From contig NZ_JAGKJI010000021.1 in the NCBI RefSeq assembly GCF_020329485.1, forward strand, positions 1-64,000: a DNA stretch of 64,000 bases, in the 5' to 3' direction. The DNA comes from Bradyrhizobium cenepequi. Lineage in GTDB: Bacteria > Pseudomonadota > Alphaproteobacteria > Rhizobiales > Xanthobacteraceae. Under the pieces are notes generated by a model. That model had not been told where the DNA came from and searched no databases. It was given only the letters and a program-made list of their open reading frames with translations. Positions 43,570 to 50,919 of this stretch are shown here, in pieces. The translations under genes and the position numbers were made by a program. The first letter of the stretch is position 1. Every line of letters begins with the position of its first letter.

Positions 43570-43643
43570 TGGAGCGGGTGAAGGGAATCGAACCCTCGTA
43601 TTCAGCTTGGAAGGCTGCTGCTCTACCATTGAGCTACACCCGC
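43570..43643 (-). tRNA. tRNA-Gly (anticodon TCC)
   Basis: On the minus strand: acceptor GCGGGTG/CACCCGC, D-arm TAGCTCAATGG, anticodon loop TTCCAAG in stem CAGCC, T-arm GGTTCGATTCC, discriminator T and an encoded CCA. TCC decodes GGA glycine codons. Accessory-looking DNA adjoins its 3' side. Confidence 0.95.
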
Positions 43644-43736
43644 GCGCGGACGATCCACTATCATGCCGGGAGGGCGGCCTCAACCGCCCTGAGCCGTTAC
43701 AAACAGCCAGGTTCCAGCCGATTTGCCTTTGCGGCC

Positions 43737-43765
43737 TTAACAGGCGCGGATCGGCTGCCTATATT
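43737..43765 (+). promoter_or_regulatory. Promoter of the micro-ORF unit
   Basis: TTAACA (43737-43742) and TATATT (43760-43765) are separated by exactly 17 bases, close to the sigma-70 consensus. Transcription would begin near 43772, about 28 bases before the GTG start of the micro-ORF. Confidence 0.55.
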
Positions 43766-43799
43766 CGGCGTCCCATCAACAACGAAAGGAGGTGATCCA

Positions 43800-43844
43800 G
43801 TGTCTTATCTCAAGCGCTGTCACCTCGCTGGGATCGCCCGCTAA
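43800..43844 (+). CDS. 14-residue micro-ORF with a perfect Shine-Dalgarno
   Basis: GTG 43800 opens 14 codons (MSYLKRCHLAGIAR) and stops at TAA. Directly before it, 43785-43798 reads AAAGGAGGTGATCC, complementary over 14 bases to the universal 3' end of 16S rRNA, far longer than any normal ribosome site. The ORF lies in a compact unit with its own promoter and terminator. It may be a leader peptide, a functional micro-protein, or a by-product of an RNA that binds ribosomes. No downstream gene follows before the terminator. Confidence 0.5.
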   Translation: MSYLKRCHLAGIAR

Positions 43845-43903
43845 GCAGTCCAAAGCTTGGCATCGGGGCGCTCTCAGCCCTGGACCAGCGAGCACGAGAA
43901 TCG

Positions 43904-43939
43904 GACGCGGCGGGAGTAATCCCGCCGCGTCTTTGTTAT
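43904..43939 (+). terminator. Rho-independent terminator of the micro-ORF unit
   Basis: GACGCGGCGGGA and TCCCGCCGCGTC form a perfect 12-bp stem with loop GTAA, followed by TTTGTTATT. It is one of the clearest terminators in the window and defines a transcript of about 165 nt. Confidence 0.88.
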
Positions 43940-44425
43940 TGGCTTATTGACCCGGCCTTGGATGCGTCTGGATCCTCGTGAGGTTGGTGCGCGGCTTTGT
44001 TTCGCGCGCTGCGCATCACTTACTTCGTCGATGGCGGCTTCAGCGGCCCATCGACCCAGCGCCGGGTAGTCGCAGATTTCAAGGGATCGGGTTCTTCGCA
44101 ACCTGTACTGCCATGCTCGACACAGTTGCTTGGCTTGGCCGTATCATGGATTGCCCTCGCAGGTTTGTCACGTGCGGGACCAGGCTTCCTGCTCACGATA
44201 CACTTCAGCATTTCCAACATGGTCTTGCGTCCAATCTTTCTGCACGGCGAAACCGAGCGAGCAAGTTTGGTGGCGAGGCCGCGACGGCGGCCGCCGTTCT
44301 CGTCACTGGACATTGAGGTCTTTGCCAAGGCGACGGAAGATGAGATTGGTCATGCGCATCCGTGCAATTGGTCATCACCCTGTAGATCGCGACGGCGACG
44401 TTCAGGGCTGAACTTGCCGCGTGGA
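43940..44425. other. Intergenic region with one doubtful ORF
   Basis: Between the micro-ORF terminator and the membrane protein gene. The doubtful ORF 44020-44313 is its only candidate. No repeat or RNA is recognised. Confidence 0.4.
44020..44313 (-). CDS. Doubtful basic hypothetical protein
   Basis: 97 codons from ATG 44313 (MSSDENGGRRRGLATKLARS) to TAA. Rich in Arg, Lys, Pro and Ser with scattered Cys; no domain, no signal peptide. It could be an accidental frame. Confidence 0.3.
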   Translation of the reverse strand: MSSDENGGRRRGLATKLARSVSPCRKIGRKTMLEMLKCIVSRKPGPARDKPARAIHDTAKPSNCVEHGSTGCEEPDPLKSATTRRWVDGPLKPPSTK

Positions 44426-44938
44426 TCAAACGGAGCGTCGGCCGGCAGCCGCATCGCCATTGTCTTGCGAAAGCGCGGCCAGATATCTGCGAAGCTCGTC
44501 GATTGAGCGGAATTCAAACGTCTGGCCGGACAAGGTCGCAACGATCGTCCCATCGGCTCGCAGTTCGTAGTCCATGTTGTTGACGGTGCCGGCCCGGATG
44601 ACCGCAAAGGCCTGCCGGGCATCTCGGGCGACAGTTTCTTTCGGCTTGATCAGACCTGCAGGGGACGGACGCTCCAGTATCGCGGTCGGGATGACCGGAA
44701 TGGCCTCGGCGGTCGCCGCCTTCGGCTTCTCAACATCCGCCTCCAGGGCGTCTCGCATGCTGTTGAGTTGCCGGATCACAAGACGCTGCGTCCCGATCAT
44801 GAATCCGGAGGAAACGAAGATCAGTCCGCCGATCAGCAGGGAGCTTCCGAACTGTGTGTCCAATGCCCGAAATCCGAACAAGACGGCGGCCAAACCGGCT
44901 CCAATGAATGTCAGCGCAGCAGTCCAGAGTGTGAGCAT
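44426..44938 (-). CDS. Two-helix membrane protein with soluble C-terminal domain
   Basis: A 170-residue protein with two TM helices (about 2-22, WTAALTFIGAGLAAVLFG; and 32-50, SLLIGGLIFVSSGFMIG), a charged linker, and a soluble C-terminal region ending in DGTIVATLSGQTFEFRSIDELRRYLAAL. The last segment looks like a small strand-helix module. GAGGGTGC precedes ATG 44938; GTG/ATG starts up to 44959 are possible. It is cotranscribed or neighbouring with the gene at 44962-45255. Function unknown. Confidence 0.7.
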   Translation of the reverse strand: MLTLWTAALTFIGAGLAAVLFGFRALDTQFGSSLLIGGLIFVSSGFMIGTQRLVIRQLNSMRDALEADVEKPKAATAEAIPVIPTAILERPSPAGLIKPKETVARDARQAFAVIRAGTVNNMDYELRADGTIVATLSGQTFEFRSIDELRRYLAALSQDNGDAAAGRRSV

Positions 44939-44961
44939 GCACCCTCGCATTCGCTTCACCC

Positions 44962-45255
44962 CTACGTCTGCTCTGAATAGATTTTGCGCCCACGCTCGGT
45001 GGCCGTCGCAAAGCGCATCGTCGTGCTGAGTGTCAGCAGACCTGTGCGCGCGAGTGACGCGACGGCTCGCCGCGAATGAAACGGTCCCGATTTGCTCGTG
45101 GCATATCCGCGCGGATAGAGCTGCAAGCGTCCCGCGAGTGCGGCGTTCAGTACGGCTTTCTGGCTCGCGCTCAGGGAATGACGTTTCGGCGGGCTTGCTC
45201 TCTCGGCCATATCGCCTTGTCGTATGCGCGACGATTTTTGCGGCGCGATCTTCAT
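44962..45255 (-). CDS. Small winged-helix-like hypothetical protein
   Basis: A 97-residue protein; its C-terminal 65 residues (SASQKAVLNAALAGRLQLYPRG then FHSRRAVASLARTGLLTL and TERGRKIY) have the helix-helix-wing order of small winged-helix domains, with TERGR typical of the wing end. ATG 45255 follows GGGGAAAGCC; ATG 45210 is an alternative. It diverges from the histidine kinase gene at 45385 and might regulate it (inference). Confidence 0.6.
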   Translation of the reverse strand: MKIAPQKSSRIRQGDMAERASPPKRHSLSASQKAVLNAALAGRLQLYPRGYATSKSGPFHSRRAVASLARTGLLTLSTTMRFATATERGRKIYSEQT

Positions 45256-45384
45256 GGCTTTCCCCGACTTTGCACTTTCGCCGACCAGAAAGCGCATTTC
45301 GAGGAGTGGAAGCATCTGGCGAAAGTCAGGATCGATCGTGACGAAAGTCATATTTGTTTGCGATCGGCGTGGGCGTACGCCAAA

Positions 45385-46494
45385 ATGGCCGACCTCGCTT
45401 GGAACTGGTTTGAGCAACGAATGATCGACCTCAACGCGGAGTTGCTTCCGGCCGCAGAAGCCGACGTCATAGGGCTTGCCATTGTCGGAGCCGACAGGAC
45501 GATGCTCCAGAAAACCGGACGGTTGGTCGAATGGCTTCCGGCGATCGGTGCGGACTGCTGCCAGTGCATGCTGCTTGTCGGGATGGAACCCGAATTGACC
45601 GCCTTGGCTGAGGGGCAGCGGGAGGTGCTCGCGCTGGCCGGCGTGCGTGGCGCCTCACCGGGGCTGGACCATCCGGTGACGGCGGTCTTCCTTTGGAACA
45701 AGGATCGTTCGCATTACCTTGTGATCGCGATGCTTGATTTTGCGGCCCGTCAGGTCGAAGTCCTGCTCGGAAGCGAGCGCCGCGCCCGACGCCTGATAGA
45801 GCAACAGCTCGAGGCCGCAAGTTCGGAGGTGCGCTTCGCCTCGCTTGCGCGGACACGTCTGCGCCTGGCGCGCGACCTTCACGACACGCTGGTGCATTCG
45901 ATCATGGCGCTTCTGACCCAGATCAGATTGACCCGGCACTTTCTGTCAACCGATCCCGCTCGCGTGTCTGATGGCCTTGCGACCGCTGAGGAAGCGGCGA
46001 TCAACGGCCTGGCGCGTGCGCGCGAAGCCATTGCCCGCCTGCGGATCCCCGATGAACCTGAGCTTGCGCCGGACGCTGAAGGCATGCTGTCCGACTTCGC
46101 GGAGCGCACCGGCGCCGAGGTGTCGGTGCACATCGAAGACGGAGCTCGCGAAGGACTGCGCACCTACGGGACGACGGTTCAGCGCATCCTCATCGAGGCG
46201 CTGCGTAACGTCGAGGCACACGCGAAAGCACGGCGAGTTGCGTTTCGCGCGAGCGAAGATCGGACTGCAGTCGCCCGGAGACTCGTTGTCGAGATCAGCG
46301 ACGATGGATGCGGTTTTGATCCGTCCGTCTCGAAGCCTGGACATTTCGGGTTGATCGGAATGGTTGAATTTGCTGAACTCGTTGGCGGAGAGTGCTCGGT
46401 GGAGAGCTCGCAGGGAGCGGGAACGCTGGTTCGGATATCGCTGCCAGTGGCCGGGCTGCCGGTTGCGCCGTCTTCAGGCACGTTGACCGATTGA
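45385..46494 (+). CDS. NarL-type (HisKA_3) sensor histidine kinase
   Basis: A 369-residue cytoplasmic kinase. An N-terminal domain (about 1-150) with LLPAAEADVIGLAIVGADRT has no recognised fold. A HisKA_3 dimerisation domain follows with phosphoacceptor His166 (LARDLHDTLVHSIMALL), then HATPase_c (about 250-355; EALRNVEAHAKA, DDGCGFDPS, HFGLIGMVEFAELVGG). No membrane helix. The response regulator follows 56 bases downstream. The start at 45385 is the first ATG giving a frame clear of the divergent gene; its ribosome site is weak. Confidence 0.9.
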   Translation: MADLAWNWFEQRMIDLNAELLPAAEADVIGLAIVGADRTMLQKTGRLVEWLPAIGADCCQCMLLVGMEPELTALAEGQREVLALAGVRGASPGLDHPVTAVFLWNKDRSHYLVIAMLDFAARQVEVLLGSERRARRLIEQQLEAASSEVRFASLARTRLRLARDLHDTLVHSIMALLTQIRLTRHFLSTDPARVSDGLATAEEAAINGLARAREAIARLRIPDEPELAPDAEGMLSDFAERTGAEVSVHIEDGAREGLRTYGTTVQRILIEALRNVEAHAKARRVAFRASEDRTAVARRLVVEISDDGCGFDPSVSKPGHFGLIGMVEFAELVGGECSVESSQGAGTLVRISLPVAGLPVAPSSGTLTD

Positions 46495-46550
46495 GCAACT
46501 TGGCGCCGCATGCGGCGTGCAGCATCTTCACAAGGACCAAGGATCGCCCT

Positions 46551-47204
46551 GTGAGCAGTATCGAAAAGATTCGGGTGCTGATTGCCGAAGATCAGGCGCT
46601 GATCAGGGAAGGTCTTGCTACGCTCCTCGCGCAACAGAACGACGACTTCGAGCTTCTCGCGGGCGCGGCCGACGGCGAGCAGGCGATCGAATTTGCGCGT
46701 CGATATCGGCCCGACGTCATCCTGATGGATTTGCAGATGCCGCGCGTCGATGGCATCATGGCCATCCAGAGGATCCTCCGCGAGTTCCCGCAGACCAACA
46801 TCGTCGTTCTCACCACTTTTGAGACAAATGATTTGATCTTCGAAGCCGTCAGCGCAGGTGCGAAGGCATATCTGCTGAAGGACGCGAGGATCGATGAGAT
46901 CGCAACGACGATCCGGGCGGTGATGAACGGTCAATCGCGGCTTTCGCCAGGAGTTGCTGCGCGAATTCTTGGCGAGTTCAAGCGGCTGCGTCGTCCGCTC
47001 GCCACGGCGAAGCTACCCGTTCGGGATGACTTGACGGCGCGTGAGAATGAAATTCTCAGGCTGATCGTTGAGGGCAAGAGCAACACCGAGATCAGCGAGC
47101 AGCTGCACTTGGCTGAAGGTACGGTAAAGAACTATGTCAGCGTCATCCTGGAGAAATGCCAGGCAAAGAACCGAACAGAATTGGCAATAAGGGCAATAAC
47201 TTAA
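46551..47204 (+). CDS. NarL/LuxR-type response regulator
   Basis: A 217-residue regulator beginning with GTG after AAGGACCAAGGA. The receiver domain (about 6-125) has E13-D14, phosphoacceptor D60 (VILMDLQMPRVDG) and K in YLLKDARIDE. The LuxR HTH (about 150-212) shows LTARENEILRLIVEGKSNTEISEQLHLAEGTVKNYVS in parts. It is the cognate partner of the kinase just upstream and probably controls the coiled-coil/OmpA/GTPase genes that follow. Confidence 0.93.
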   Translation: MSSIEKIRVLIAEDQALIREGLATLLAQQNDDFELLAGAADGEQAIEFARRYRPDVILMDLQMPRVDGIMAIQRILREFPQTNIVVLTTFETNDLIFEAVSAGAKAYLLKDARIDEIATTIRAVMNGQSRLSPGVAARILGEFKRLRRPLATAKLPVRDDLTARENEILRLIVEGKSNTEISEQLHLAEGTVKNYVSVILEKCQAKNRTELAIRAIT

Positions 47205-47362
47205 ACGCAGGGGAGCGGCGGCCGACATCTGGCAAATCATGAATTTGTCCTCTTCCGATTGATTACTTTTTCTGGGCCGAACGGCTTTTGGCTGTGGCGT
47301 CGCTTTCAATTTGCTTTTTCCGGATGGCGGCAGACTTGGGTAGCGTCGGACAAGGAGTAACT

Positions 47363-47728
47363 ATGAAGGGTATCGAGCAGCAGGGAAAAGGGACGAGCCG
47401 AATTGCAAATTCGGCGGTCCCGACCAACGGGGCCGAAGCGACTTCGCAGGGCGAGGCGACGATCGATCAGGTCCGTGCTCTCCTGTTTGGCGGAGCGCAG
47501 CGGTCGATCGAAAATAAGCTGACTGACTTGCGCGAAGAGCTGCAGGCATCCCTCAAGCAAGTCCAGGCTGACCTGGCGAAGGAACTGGCCGCGGTTCAAG
47601 CAAAGGTCACGGAACTCGAGCGGGATACCGAGGTGAAGCGGCTCGCCTCGCTGAGAGATGTCGGCACGGCGATCTCGCAGCTCGGTGCAACCATTAGTGG
47701 ATTGGGATCCGGTCTCACGGGAAAATAG
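47363..47728 (+). CDS. Coiled-coil protein of the GTPase module
   Basis: A 121-residue soluble protein. Residues about 34-95 form a continuous coiled coil (SIENKLTDLREELQASLKQV, then QADLAKELAAVQAKVTELER) ending in a Gly/Ser/Thr-rich tail (ISQLGATISGLGSGLTGK). A short N-terminal region is disordered. AAGGAGTAACT precedes the ATG. Its stop codon is one base before the OmpA-family gene start, so the genes are translationally linked. It also shares the motif (V)xxLLFxxxxxR with the start of the OmpA-family protein, hinting at a common binding element. Confidence 0.8.
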   Translation: MKGIEQQGKGTSRIANSAVPTNGAEATSQGEATIDQVRALLFGGAQRSIENKLTDLREELQASLKQVQADLAKELAAVQAKVTELERDTEVKRLASLRDVGTAISQLGATISGLGSGLTGK

Positions 47729-47729
47729 T

Positions 47730-49457
47730 ATGGGAGCTCCCGTCGGCCAGAACCGGGAGATCGAGCAGCTCAAGACATTGCTGTTTCAACCGGAGGCGTC
47801 GCGTCTTCAGGAGCTTGAAACCAATGTCGCTCGCCTTCAGCAATATGTGGGCACTGCGGACCGACTCGAAGCGGCAACGGCAGATGTATTGGTCACGGCG
47901 TTGGAGCGGGCGGAAGTCAGCCGGCCGCGGGAGCTCGCCAACGCAGTCGCGCCCCTGGTGATTTCTGCGATCAGGAGCGAGATCAGAAATTCGCGCGACC
48001 TGATGGTTGATGCGCTCTACCCCATTACCGGCCGGCTGGTTAGTGCCGCGGTCGCAAATGCCTTCAAGGAACTGGTGGCGTTTCTGGAACAGCGCATCAG
48101 CGCGCTGACCTCCGCTGAACTCTGGATCGGGCGCATCAAGTCGCTGGTGACCGGCCGTCCGATCAGCGAGTTCGTCTTGGCCGACAGCAACCCGCCCCGA
48201 GTGAAACGGTTGCTGCTGCTCGAGCGCGGCAATGGACGGTTGATCGCGGCCTGGAAGCGCGACGAGTCTCCGGACGAACGCACGGACCTGCTCAGCGCAA
48301 TGGTGGCCGCGATTCTGGAGTTTTCCCTTCAGGCGTTAGCTGGAGAAGGCAACCTGCAAACGCTCGATTTCGGCGGAAGGGAGATCGTGCTTCGCGCATC
48401 GCCGCAGTTCGTCCTCGCAGCAGAGTGCATCGGTCCGCTTCGCCCCGCCGATAATGCCAAGATCAATTCGCTTTTCTTCGACACGATCGAGCGCATTGAC
48501 AGCGGCGCGAACTGCGATGCGGCAATGCTCGCCTCATTGGCGGCTTCCATCGAATCCGGTCATTTCTCGCGCAAGAAGAGCCGGCGGGGAAGGGTCGTTC
48601 TGTTCATCCTGCTTGCCCTCTGTGCTGCGGTGCTCGTCTGGCTCGGTGGAATATGGGTGACGAGGAGCATGCTGGAGCGCAGGACGAATGCGGCACTGGA
48701 GCAACTTGTCGACGAGCAGCCGCTGCTTGCGTCGTTTCCGCTTCGGCTGGACTTTGATCATCGTAATCGAAGTTTCTCGGTTTCCGGCATCGCGCCCAGT
48801 CAGCTCGATGTGTCGCCGTTGACCGACACGCTGGCCAAGGCCGCAGCTCCGTACCGGCTTGTCAACCGGATTGGTGTCGTGCCTGGGCTGGAGCAGTCGG
48901 CGGCATTGCATTCCTCCGTCGCGACCGCGCAGCAATCCCTTGCGCGTGCGCAGGCGCGTATCGACGAAACGCTTGTAACGATCGCCGCTGAATCGAAATC
49001 CCGAAACGAGGAATACGCCAAACTGCGGGAGCAATACGCCAGGCTGAGCGAGCAATATGCGAAGCTGCAGTCCGTCGTCGACGGCCCGGCCTTGCGCCTT
49101 CAGGGCTTCATTGCTTCGACGGCGATCTTCTTCGGCAATGAGGACGAATTTCTCGATAGTGGGCAGGCCGAGCAGCAGCTTCGAGACCTGGCCGAGTTGC
49201 TGGCGAACAACGACTTGCGAATTCGAATCGTCGGATATGCGGACGAGAGCGGATCGGACGCCACCAACCGGACGCTGGGCCGCAAGAGAGCAGAGCAGGT
49301 GATGCGGAGATTGACGTCGCTCGGGGTAGAGCCTTCGAGGCTATTTATCGTTTCGCGCTCGTCGTCAATGCCGATCACCGACCGGGTCGGCGCGGCGATT
49401 GGCGGAAATCGCAGGGTCACTTTTGAAAACGCGTTCCGAGCCGAAGTTCGCCGCTGA
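47730..49457 (+). CDS. Inner-membrane OmpA-family protein with long cytoplasmic domain
   Basis: A 575-residue protein. The first 285 residues are predicted cytoplasmic, helical (IEQLKTLLFQPEASRLQELE; RNSRDLMVDALYPITGRLVS) with a folded part near 165-250. One TM helix spans about 288-310 (VVLFILLALCAAVLVWLGGI). The periplasmic side has a BON-like segment (about 325-390), a coiled coil (395-450) and an OmpA-like peptidoglycan-binding domain (about 460-575; IRIVGYADESGSDATNRTLGRKRAEQV in parts). It overlaps the GTPase gene as TGATG. The layout suits a link between a cytoplasmic GTPase and the cell wall. Confidence 0.88.
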   Translation: MGAPVGQNREIEQLKTLLFQPEASRLQELETNVARLQQYVGTADRLEAATADVLVTALERAEVSRPRELANAVAPLVISAIRSEIRNSRDLMVDALYPITGRLVSAAVANAFKELVAFLEQRISALTSAELWIGRIKSLVTGRPISEFVLADSNPPRVKRLLLLERGNGRLIAAWKRDESPDERTDLLSAMVAAILEFSLQALAGEGNLQTLDFGGREIVLRASPQFVLAAECIGPLRPADNAKINSLFFDTIERIDSGANCDAAMLASLAASIESGHFSRKKSRRGRVVLFILLALCAAVLVWLGGIWVTRSMLERRTNAALEQLVDEQPLLASFPLRLDFDHRNRSFSVSGIAPSQLDVSPLTDTLAKAAAPYRLVNRIGVVPGLEQSAALHSSVATAQQSLARAQARIDETLVTIAAESKSRNEEYAKLREQYARLSEQYAKLQSVVDGPALRLQGFIASTAIFFGNEDEFLDSGQAEQQLRDLAELLANNDLRIRIVGYADESGSDATNRTLGRKRAEQVMRRLTSLGVEPSRLFIVSRSSSMPITDRVGAAIGGNRRVTFENAFRAEVRR

Positions 49458-49963
49458 TGCTTACCGCAAAAGTCATGCTGCTCGGCGATATGGGTGTCGG
49501 CAAGACCTCGATCTTGTACCGCCTCGTGTACGATCGTTTCGAGGGGCAATACAAGTCGACGCTAGGCGTCGAGGTTCTCAGCCATGACGTCGCTCTCGCA
49601 CCCGGGAACGGGAGCGAACCGATGCGTCTTGTGCTCTGGGACACGGACGGCGATTTTGGAACGCAGATTTTCGACACCGTCTACGTGACGGGTGCGTCAG
49701 CCGCGATCATCGTATCGGACATAACGAGGCCTCAAACGATCACGCGGATGATCGAATTGGTGCATGGCTTCGAGACAAGGTTTCCGGGAAGGCCGTACAA
49801 GGCCCTGGTAAACAAGATCGATCTCCCGGAAGCGGCAGGAAGCGCCGGACGTATCGGCGAGCTTGCGAAGTCGAGCCTCAAGCTCGTGAGCGCGAAGACC
49901 GGCGACGGAATTGCGGAAAGCTTTGCCGAGCTGACCGAAACGATTCGCCGCCGACAGCTCTAG
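49457..49963 (+). CDS. Ras/Rab-like small GTPase
   Basis: A 168-residue single-domain GTPase. G1 is GDMGVGKTS (10-18), the G2 threonine is T35 (KSTLGVE), G3 is WDTDGD (61-66, with Asp where Ras has Ala), G4 NKID (119-122) and G5 SAKTG (145-149). It has no C-terminal prenylation Cys. It groups by motif with prokaryotic Ras-superfamily proteins rather than with Era or Obg. Its ATG overlaps the OmpA-family stop codon, so the two are coupled. Hydrolysis may differ, because the catalytic-loop Gln of Ras (DTAGQ) is replaced (DTDGD). Confidence 0.9.
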   Translation: MLTAKVMLLGDMGVGKTSILYRLVYDRFEGQYKSTLGVEVLSHDVALAPGNGSEPMRLVLWDTDGDFGTQIFDTVYVTGASAAIIVSDITRPQTITRMIELVHGFETRFPGRPYKALVNKIDLPEAAGSAGRIGELAKSSLKLVSAKTGDGIAESFAELTETIRRRQL

Positions 49964-49979
49964 CGAGCGTGACTTCGTC

Positions 49980-50024
49980 GGCCGCCCCGGCTGCGGGTGG
50001 ACTTCGTTGGGTGCCGGGGCGGCC
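49980..50024 (+). terminator. GC-rich hairpin after the GTPase gene
   Basis: GGCCGCCCCGGC and GCCGGGGCGGCC form a perfect 12-bp stem around a 21-base loop, 16 bases after the GTPase stop codon. No T-run. It may end or protect the module transcript. Confidence 0.45.
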
Positions 50025-50164
50025 GCGTTCGCCGCGCTCGGGGGACACAGCGAACTGTCAATCTGAACCACGTCGTTCGACCTTCCGAAAGTGACGGAAG
50101 TCATCTTCCGCCTGCAGATCGGCCAGCCGAGCGTCAGCGGCATCGCGGAAGCAGAGCAGATGCC

Positions 50165-50440
50165 ATGTTCGAAGGACTAAGGAAATCCGCACGAAGGGGT
50201 GGGGCAGTTGACGGCACGATCGGCATCATTGCCGGCGGCGCCTTTGGCGTGATCGTGTCATCGATGGTCAGCGATTTGATCACGGTCGTGGTCGCATTCG
50301 TGGTCATCGGGGTACTTAAACAGGCGGCCAGGACTTTGCGCGCCGCGCGCACACTGCAAATTGATCGAAACGGGAGGCCGGTGTATCAAGCTGCGGAAGA
50401 TTTTGTTCGCAGGAAACGGAAATGGCGGCAGGGGATTTAG
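50165..50440 (+). CDS. MscL-like mini membrane protein
   Basis: A 91-residue protein. The start FEGLRKSARRGGAVDGTIGIIAGGAFGVIVSSMVSDLI matches the N-terminal helix and first TM of MscL (RGNVVDLAVGVIIGAAFG in typical MscL). A second hydrophobic stretch TVVVAFVVIGVLKQAARTL follows at once, like MscL TM2, with no periplasmic loop between. Normal MscL has about 130-150 residues. It then has a basic tail. It may be a reduced channel or a membrane adaptor. It overlaps the next gene by 19 bases. Confidence 0.7.
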   Translation: MFEGLRKSARRGGAVDGTIGIIAGGAFGVIVSSMVSDLITVVVAFVVIGVLKQAARTLRAARTLQIDRNGRPVYQAAEDFVRRKRKWRQGI

Positions 50441-50718
50441 ACGTTCTGATTCGGTCGATGGCAAAAAAGCAGGTCAAGGCCTTAACCGATGCCGCCAGGA
50501 AGCGGCACGGCCATCTCATGGGAATGGCCGCCAAGGCCAAAGACAAGGAGACCAGGGATCGCCATAAGCACCTCGCCAAGAACACGCTCGCGTCGGCAGC
50601 GGCGGCGGCGAGGCGGCTGCAAATCACGGCGGAGAATGTGGCTGACAGCTATGCGCGATCGATAAAGAAGGCCGCCGAAGAAAAGCCGCCGGCAAAGCCG
50701 GCCAAGAAGAAAGCCTGA
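50422..50718 (+). CDS. Small basic helical protein
   Basis: A 98-residue, Lys/Ala-rich protein, helical throughout (VLIRSMAKKQVKALTDAARK; LASAAAAARRLQITAENVAD) with a KPPAKPAKKKA tail that suggests nucleic-acid or membrane-surface binding. GGAAACGG precedes the ATG. Its start overlaps the end of the MscL-like gene in another frame, so the two are coupled. Function unknown. Confidence 0.7.
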   Translation: MAAGDLDVLIRSMAKKQVKALTDAARKRHGHLMGMAAKAKDKETRDRHKHLAKNTLASAAAAARRLQITAENVADSYARSIKKAAEEKPPAKPAKKKA

Positions 50719-50919
50719 TGCCGCCGGGCGCGTGACATCGCCGGCCCGCGAATGCGGCGCGGGTCGCGCTCCGCTGACACAAACCCATTTCATCCGTAAC
50801 CATTCTTTCGCTGTTCGAAGCCGAAGCGTAGCGATGCTTCGCCAAGGTCCTCCTTGAGCCGGCCGGTCCTTCTCGAGGCGAGATGGTCTTCCGCGCCGAT
50901 GTTCACGCTGGAGGATGAC

